Of a DNA stretch of 64,000 bases, positions 61,018 to 64,000 are shown in pieces. Each line of letters opens with the position of its first letter. Positions within the stretch are counted from its first letter, which is position 1. This DNA is from Bog-532 sp963830385 (GTDB lineage: Bacteria > Actinomycetota > Actinomycetes > Streptosporangiales > Streptosporangiaceae), in assembly GCA_963830385.1 (NCBI GenBank), contig CAWHMD010000005.1:744001-808000 (forward strand). Reading direction: 5' to 3'. The notes beneath the pieces are model-generated. The model saw only the letters and a program-made list of their open reading frames with translations, did no database searches and was not told the origin of the DNA. A program made the position numbers and the translations under genes.

Positions 61018-61203
61018 TTATTCTGCCGCTACGGGAGGAACAAGCTCCTCGTAATCCCCTGCGTCCTCGGAATTGTGGGACGTCCGGAGCCCGATGCAGC
61101 GCATGTCTCCATTCGTAGGAGCAAATATTGTGCGTAGACGATGAGGTACCAGTCCCCTGACAGAGCCCTCGGTCGAGCTTGCCTTAGAGCCCTCATGCCT
61201 CAC
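61018..61203 (-). CDS. 61-aa hypothetical peptide in the precursor run
   Basis: The frame starts ATG 61203 (GTGAGGC just upstream) or ATG 61107 (GGAGAC upstream, giving 28 residues MRCIGLRTSHNSEDAGDYEE then LVPPVAAE). It has no LPVQ leader, so its link to the neighbouring peptides rests only on position and strand. Possibly a decayed or unrelated small gene. Confidence 0.35.
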   Translation of the reverse strand: MRHEGSKASSTEGSVRGLVPHRLRTIFAPTNGDMRCIGLRTSHNSEDAGDYEELVPPVAAE

Positions 61204-61278
61204 AACACGTTCGTCTCGCTACGTCAGCTAGATGACATGCGCCGCATGGGCTACGGATCTGATATCGGCTAGTCTAGT

Positions 61279-61455
61279 TTAAAGGAGTCCGGCAAGGCCG
61301 CCGAGGATCGTTCCCCAGGGGAGAGACCCCAGGATTTGACCCACGTTCTGTGAGGCTTCCACGCCGGTGCCGTCGGCGAGGGCGGCGCCGGTCGTGGACC
61401 GGTCGACCGCTGCCTGTACGGGCAGCCGCAGCCCCATGGTTTTCGTGTCGTTCAT
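61279..61455 (-). CDS. leader-sharing precursor-like peptide B (58 aa)
   Basis: ATG 61455 has a strong AAAGGAG 6 nt upstream. The leader NDTKTMGLRLPVQAAVDRST is followed by TGAALADGTGVEAS and a hydrophobic C-terminus QNVGQILGSLPWGTILGGLA-GLL. GVEAS exactly fits the G(L/V)E(A/P)S protease-recognition consensus of cyanobactin precursors, where the core begins right after it. No Cys is present in the putative core, so heterocycles from Cys are excluded; macrocyclisation or simple release is possible. Confidence 0.75.
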   Translation of the reverse strand: MNDTKTMGLRLPVQAAVDRSTTGAALADGTGVEASQNVGQILGSLPWGTILGGLAGLL

Positions 61456-61496
61456 CTGTTTCTCCTTTCCGTGTGGTTTAGGGCCGTTGTGCCCTG

Positions 61497-61673
61497 CTAA
61501 ATGTTGACGCCATACTCCACGGCGTAGCACATCTGCTGCGCTAGCCCAGTGAGGTTGTCGCAGACGGTCTGTGCTGATTCGATACCAGCCGCATTCTCGT
61601 AACCTTGGCCGGGCACGAGTTCTCGAGACACCGCCGCTTGGACTGGGAGGCGGAGCCCGGGGGTAGGTTCCAT
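61497..61673 (-). CDS. leader-sharing precursor-like peptide A (58 aa)
   Basis: ATG 61673 has GAAGGTG upstream and lies 70 nt after the protease stop. The peptide is EPTPGLRLPVQAAVSREL, then VPGQGYENAAGIESA and QTVCDNLTGLAQQMCYAVEY ending GVNI. GIESA takes the place of GVEAS, and the putative core has two cysteines ten residues apart. It is the first of the leader-sharing series after the protease gene. Confidence 0.72.
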   Translation of the reverse strand: MEPTPGLRLPVQAAVSRELVPGQGYENAAGIESAQTVCDNLTGLAQQMCYAVEYGVNI

Positions 61674-61742
61674 CGTCGATCACCTTCAGTTATCAAGCGG
61701 CCCATCGGGCCGAGCCGAGGGATTCCGTCTTTAGGGAAGCCA

Positions 61743-63911
61743 TCAGGATGCGATGAAAAACTGGTGCGTCGGCGCCAGGCTGACGGGCATTTCCGCGCTG
61801 ACGTCAACCGTGTATTGGATCACGCTCCTGGCCCTGCGATCATTTTCCGGATCGAAGAACGTCACTTGCACGTCCCAGCAGTCCGAGTCCATGCGGCAAT
61901 AGGGGCTCTTTGAGACGGCGATAGTATCCAGCGTATAAATATCACTTCCGTCCGGCACGTTCTGCCCACTGAGCAGCCCTTGCAGAAGCCCCACTCCCTC
62001 TCCGAAGACAAACGCGTTCGTCGCGGCGTAATTCAGGGCTCGATCTGAGGAGGTCTGCCCGAGGTTCCGGAGCTGGTAGTAGACCTTATCCAGGAAGTTG
62101 CGGATCGTAAGGCGGAGATAGTCTTCCGCGACGTTGGGTTGCGTCCGCTGTACCTGCGCAACGATCGCGTTCACCAGCGCCGCCTCGTTCCAGGTGGAGA
62201 GGCCGCGCGACTGAGCGACCACTACTGGGACGACCTGCCCTGAGAATAGGCGTCTCGTCCTGTTTGTCTGGACCGCGGGTACCGAGACCCGCGAGACGTA
62301 GTTGGGATCGCGCGTGGGCAGGGCCTGATTCCTCAGCGCGGATCTGAGTACCTCGTACACGTCCTCGGCATAGGCCGTCTCCGCCTCTATCGCATAGATC
62401 GGTGTGGCGTCGAGGTTCAGGGTCCAGATCAGCTTCGTGGAATCCGCCCTATGCGGGGGGTACTCCCCGGCGCGCTCAGGGTCCCCCTCCAGGTAGGTAA
62501 TCAGCTGGGGGATGTCGTAAGGATTGGGCGCCACCCGGACCGGCGGGTCGCCGCCCAGGTCCACCTGGTGCATGAGCTGCCGAAAGCCGTCCCGGCCAGC
62601 ATCGGTGCCGAAGTCGAAGCCGATAGAGCCGATAGAGAAGATGAACGATTTCTTGCCGTTTCCTCCGCAGCCGCAGTCTCCTGCCGGGACAACAGCCCCT
62701 GACGAAGCCCGGGGGGAAACGCTCGGGTAGGCGGGCGCGGTCGGCGCAGCTGGTACAACCGCCCCAACGGACGCGAGAGGCACCCTTGTTGTCTCCAGGG
62801 CTGCAGGCTCCGCTGGAAGTCCGCCGGAAGTGGCTGGCGTGATACTCGTGTCAGGCGTACCGGTATCGGCGTCAGGGGCCGCGGCTTCGTCGGCGCCAGC
62901 CGGGGGATCAGAGCCGGCGGCCATCACGCCGGTTTTGGAGGTCTCGGGGGCTTCCATCTCCGCTTCGGCAATCATGGAGCCTACAGCCGGGTATGCAGCC
63001 TCGGTGGTGTTGATACTTGCCACTGCTGTCTTTCCTCCCCTCATCACGGAGGCGTACGCTCCGGGAACATTTAGAGTGCCGACAAGATAACGGCGGCACT
63101 CCGGGCTGTCGGTCGGCTGGCAGGGAACAGCCGTGTGCAGAAGGGCTTCCCTCACTGCTAGCGGATCGGGTGATCTTCCCTGCAGGACCTGGGCACTCAA
63201 CAGCAGCGCGGCGACACCGGAGATAATCGGGGTAGCGAAGCTGCTGCCAGTCAAGGACACGGTTCCGCCGCCGGGCGCCGCGCCTTTGATATTCTCGCCA
63301 GGCGCAAGAATCCCGTTGGACCTGTAGGCCTCGCCCCAATTGCTTGTCTCGAGCGGTTTGCCGTCAGTGCCCAGCGCGCCCCCGCCGAGCACCGTTGGGA
63401 CGGCTGCAGGGACGTGCAGGCAGGGGCAGCCGTCATTCCCAACCGCTGCAACAACAAGCACATTGTTGTCCTCGCAGAGGTGCAGCGCCCGCTCGAGCAT
63501 GCCCTCAGCTTGACCTTCGGGTGCTTGTTGCCCCCCGCTGATGTTGATGATGTGAGCCCCCTCTTGCACGGCCTGCTCGACGGCCCTAGCAAGATCAAGC
63601 TGGGAGAGACGCCGTTCATCAAAGTCCCGGAAGACGGGAGCAATCAATCCCCGGCACCGTGGCGCGATGCCGGTGACCAGGCTCCCCGGCTGGCCGAAGA
63701 TCAAGCTTGCGACGTGGGTACCGTGAACCGACATCGGGCCCTGGTTAGCGGGATCTTGGACCAGCGTGTCGAGGCGCCTGACATTGGCGCCAGCAAAGCA
63801 GGAATGGGACAAATCCACAGGCCCATCCAGCACAGCCACGCATATGCTGGGATCGCCAAACATTGCATTCTGTGTAGGCCCGAGACCAATGAGCGCTGCC
63901 CTAGGATCCAA
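61743..63911 (-). CDS. PatA/PatG-family subtilisin-like maturation protease
   Basis: A 722-residue protein. Residues ~20-290 are an S8 subtilisin domain: Asp29 in VAVLDGPVDLSHSCF, His63 in SVHGTHVASLIFG, Asn159 in AAVGNDG and Ser224 in LTGSSFATPIISG. A long Pro/Ala/Thr linker (~320-410) leads to a CGCGG pair (413, 415), then SIGSIGFDFGTDAGRDGFRQ and the PatG-type C-terminal region to residue 722. In cyanobactin pathways PatA cuts before the core and PatG cyclises. The frame has no ATG before an in-frame TGA, so TTG 63911 (after GGGGTTTGAACA) is taken as the start. Leader-sharing peptide genes follow directly. Confidence 0.85.
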   Translation of the reverse strand: MDPRAALIGLGPTQNAMFGDPSICVAVLDGPVDLSHSCFAGANVRRLDTLVQDPANQGPMSVHGTHVASLIFGQPGSLVTGIAPRCRGLIAPVFRDFDERRLSQLDLARAVEQAVQEGAHIINISGGQQAPEGQAEGMLERALHLCEDNNVLVVAAVGNDGCPCLHVPAAVPTVLGGGALGTDGKPLETSNWGEAYRSNGILAPGENIKGAAPGGGTVSLTGSSFATPIISGVAALLLSAQVLQGRSPDPLAVREALLHTAVPCQPTDSPECRRYLVGTLNVPGAYASVMRGGKTAVASINTTEAAYPAVGSMIAEAEMEAPETSKTGVMAAGSDPPAGADEAAAPDADTGTPDTSITPATSGGLPAEPAALETTRVPLASVGAVVPAAPTAPAYPSVSPRASSGAVVPAGDCGCGGNGKKSFIFSIGSIGFDFGTDAGRDGFRQLMHQVDLGGDPPVRVAPNPYDIPQLITYLEGDPERAGEYPPHRADSTKLIWTLNLDATPIYAIEAETAYAEDVYEVLRSALRNQALPTRDPNYVSRVSVPAVQTNRTRRLFSGQVVPVVVAQSRGLSTWNEAALVNAIVAQVQRTQPNVAEDYLRLTIRNFLDKVYYQLRNLGQTSSDRALNYAATNAFVFGEGVGLLQGLLSGQNVPDGSDIYTLDTIAVSKSPYCRMDSDCWDVQVTFFDPENDRRARSVIQYTVDVSAEMPVSLAPTHQFFIAS

Positions 63912-64000
63912 TGTTCAAACCCCGTCCATTCCCTAGAGAGGTGAGACGCCACTTGTGCTCCATGCGGAGCGGACGCTGTCCGAGACAAATTCCCCTCGAT
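63912..64000. other. upstream region of the protease gene, cut by the window edge
   Basis: 89 bp upstream of the protease start. A short ATG frame (MDGV, then TGA) precedes it, compatible with a leader codon run or a one-base frameshift at the true start. Any promoter or additional pathway gene lies beyond the edge. Confidence 0.3.

Overview
The window is high-GC DNA with actinobacterial gene content: CbpM/HspR-type chaperone regulation, many TetR regulators, DUF2637/SpdA-like transfer genes, DUF1707 and MmyB-type regulators, GTG starts and tight ATGA/GTGA overlaps. The genus cannot be fixed from the sequence. It is a chromosome-like accessory region. Intact operons alternate with truncated genes, insertion sequences and remnants of a tRNA-Ala-targeting integrative element.

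Layout. 1-6.1 kb: a SulP anion transporter diverging from an MFS exporter, then a TetR regulator diverging from a medium-chain reductase across palindromic operators. 6.5-13.1 kb: a protein-quality-control and stress block. It holds a Clp N-domain fused to a membrane protein and split by an in-frame stop, DUF302, DUF1269, CbpM with a decapitated CbpA, a small membrane protein and FtsH. 13.1-17.8 kb: a COG4315 exported protein, a flippase-like protein, a hydrolase, a frameshifted haloacid dehalogenase and a truncated peroxiredoxin. 17.9-26.0 kb: a membrane-redoxin fusion, a cytochrome b/molybdopterin oxidoreductase, a membrane glycosyltransferase, a two-component system, and a GT2/DUF2064/methyltransferase operon. 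A three-unit 23-bp repeat lies upstream of the glycosyltransferase.

26.4-58.6 kb is bounded by two ~0.5 kb related segments, each carrying a 72-bp identical core that matches the 3' part of a tRNA-Ala(GGC) gene. Between them lie DUF2252, cyclases, dehydrogenases, MarC, an SRPBCC/alcohol dehydrogenase pair, transaldolase, LysR, acyl-CoA ligases, CorA, PPOX, two TetR/monooxygenase-like pairs, an IS6 and an IS630 element, and a large possible PD-(D/E)XK nuclease. Many neighbours are broken: fragments of BrkB, ClC, an FAD reductase, a PDZ protein, MmyB, CorA, XRE and a phosphotransferase. Smaller pieces of the same element recur near 33.1 and 39.1 kb, and possibly near 4.3 and 6.4 kb.

59.8-64 kb (minus strand) is the most unusual locus. 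A PatA/PatG-family subtilisin-like protease is followed by at least four short genes whose products share an N-terminal (G/P)L(R/K)LPVQ leader. Three of them carry a GVEAS/GVDAS/GIESA motif resembling the cyanobactin protease-recognition sequence just before a variable C-terminus. A GvpU-like small protein ends the run. This looks like a RiPP-type precursor/protease system in an actinobacterium; any further maturation genes would lie beyond position 64000.
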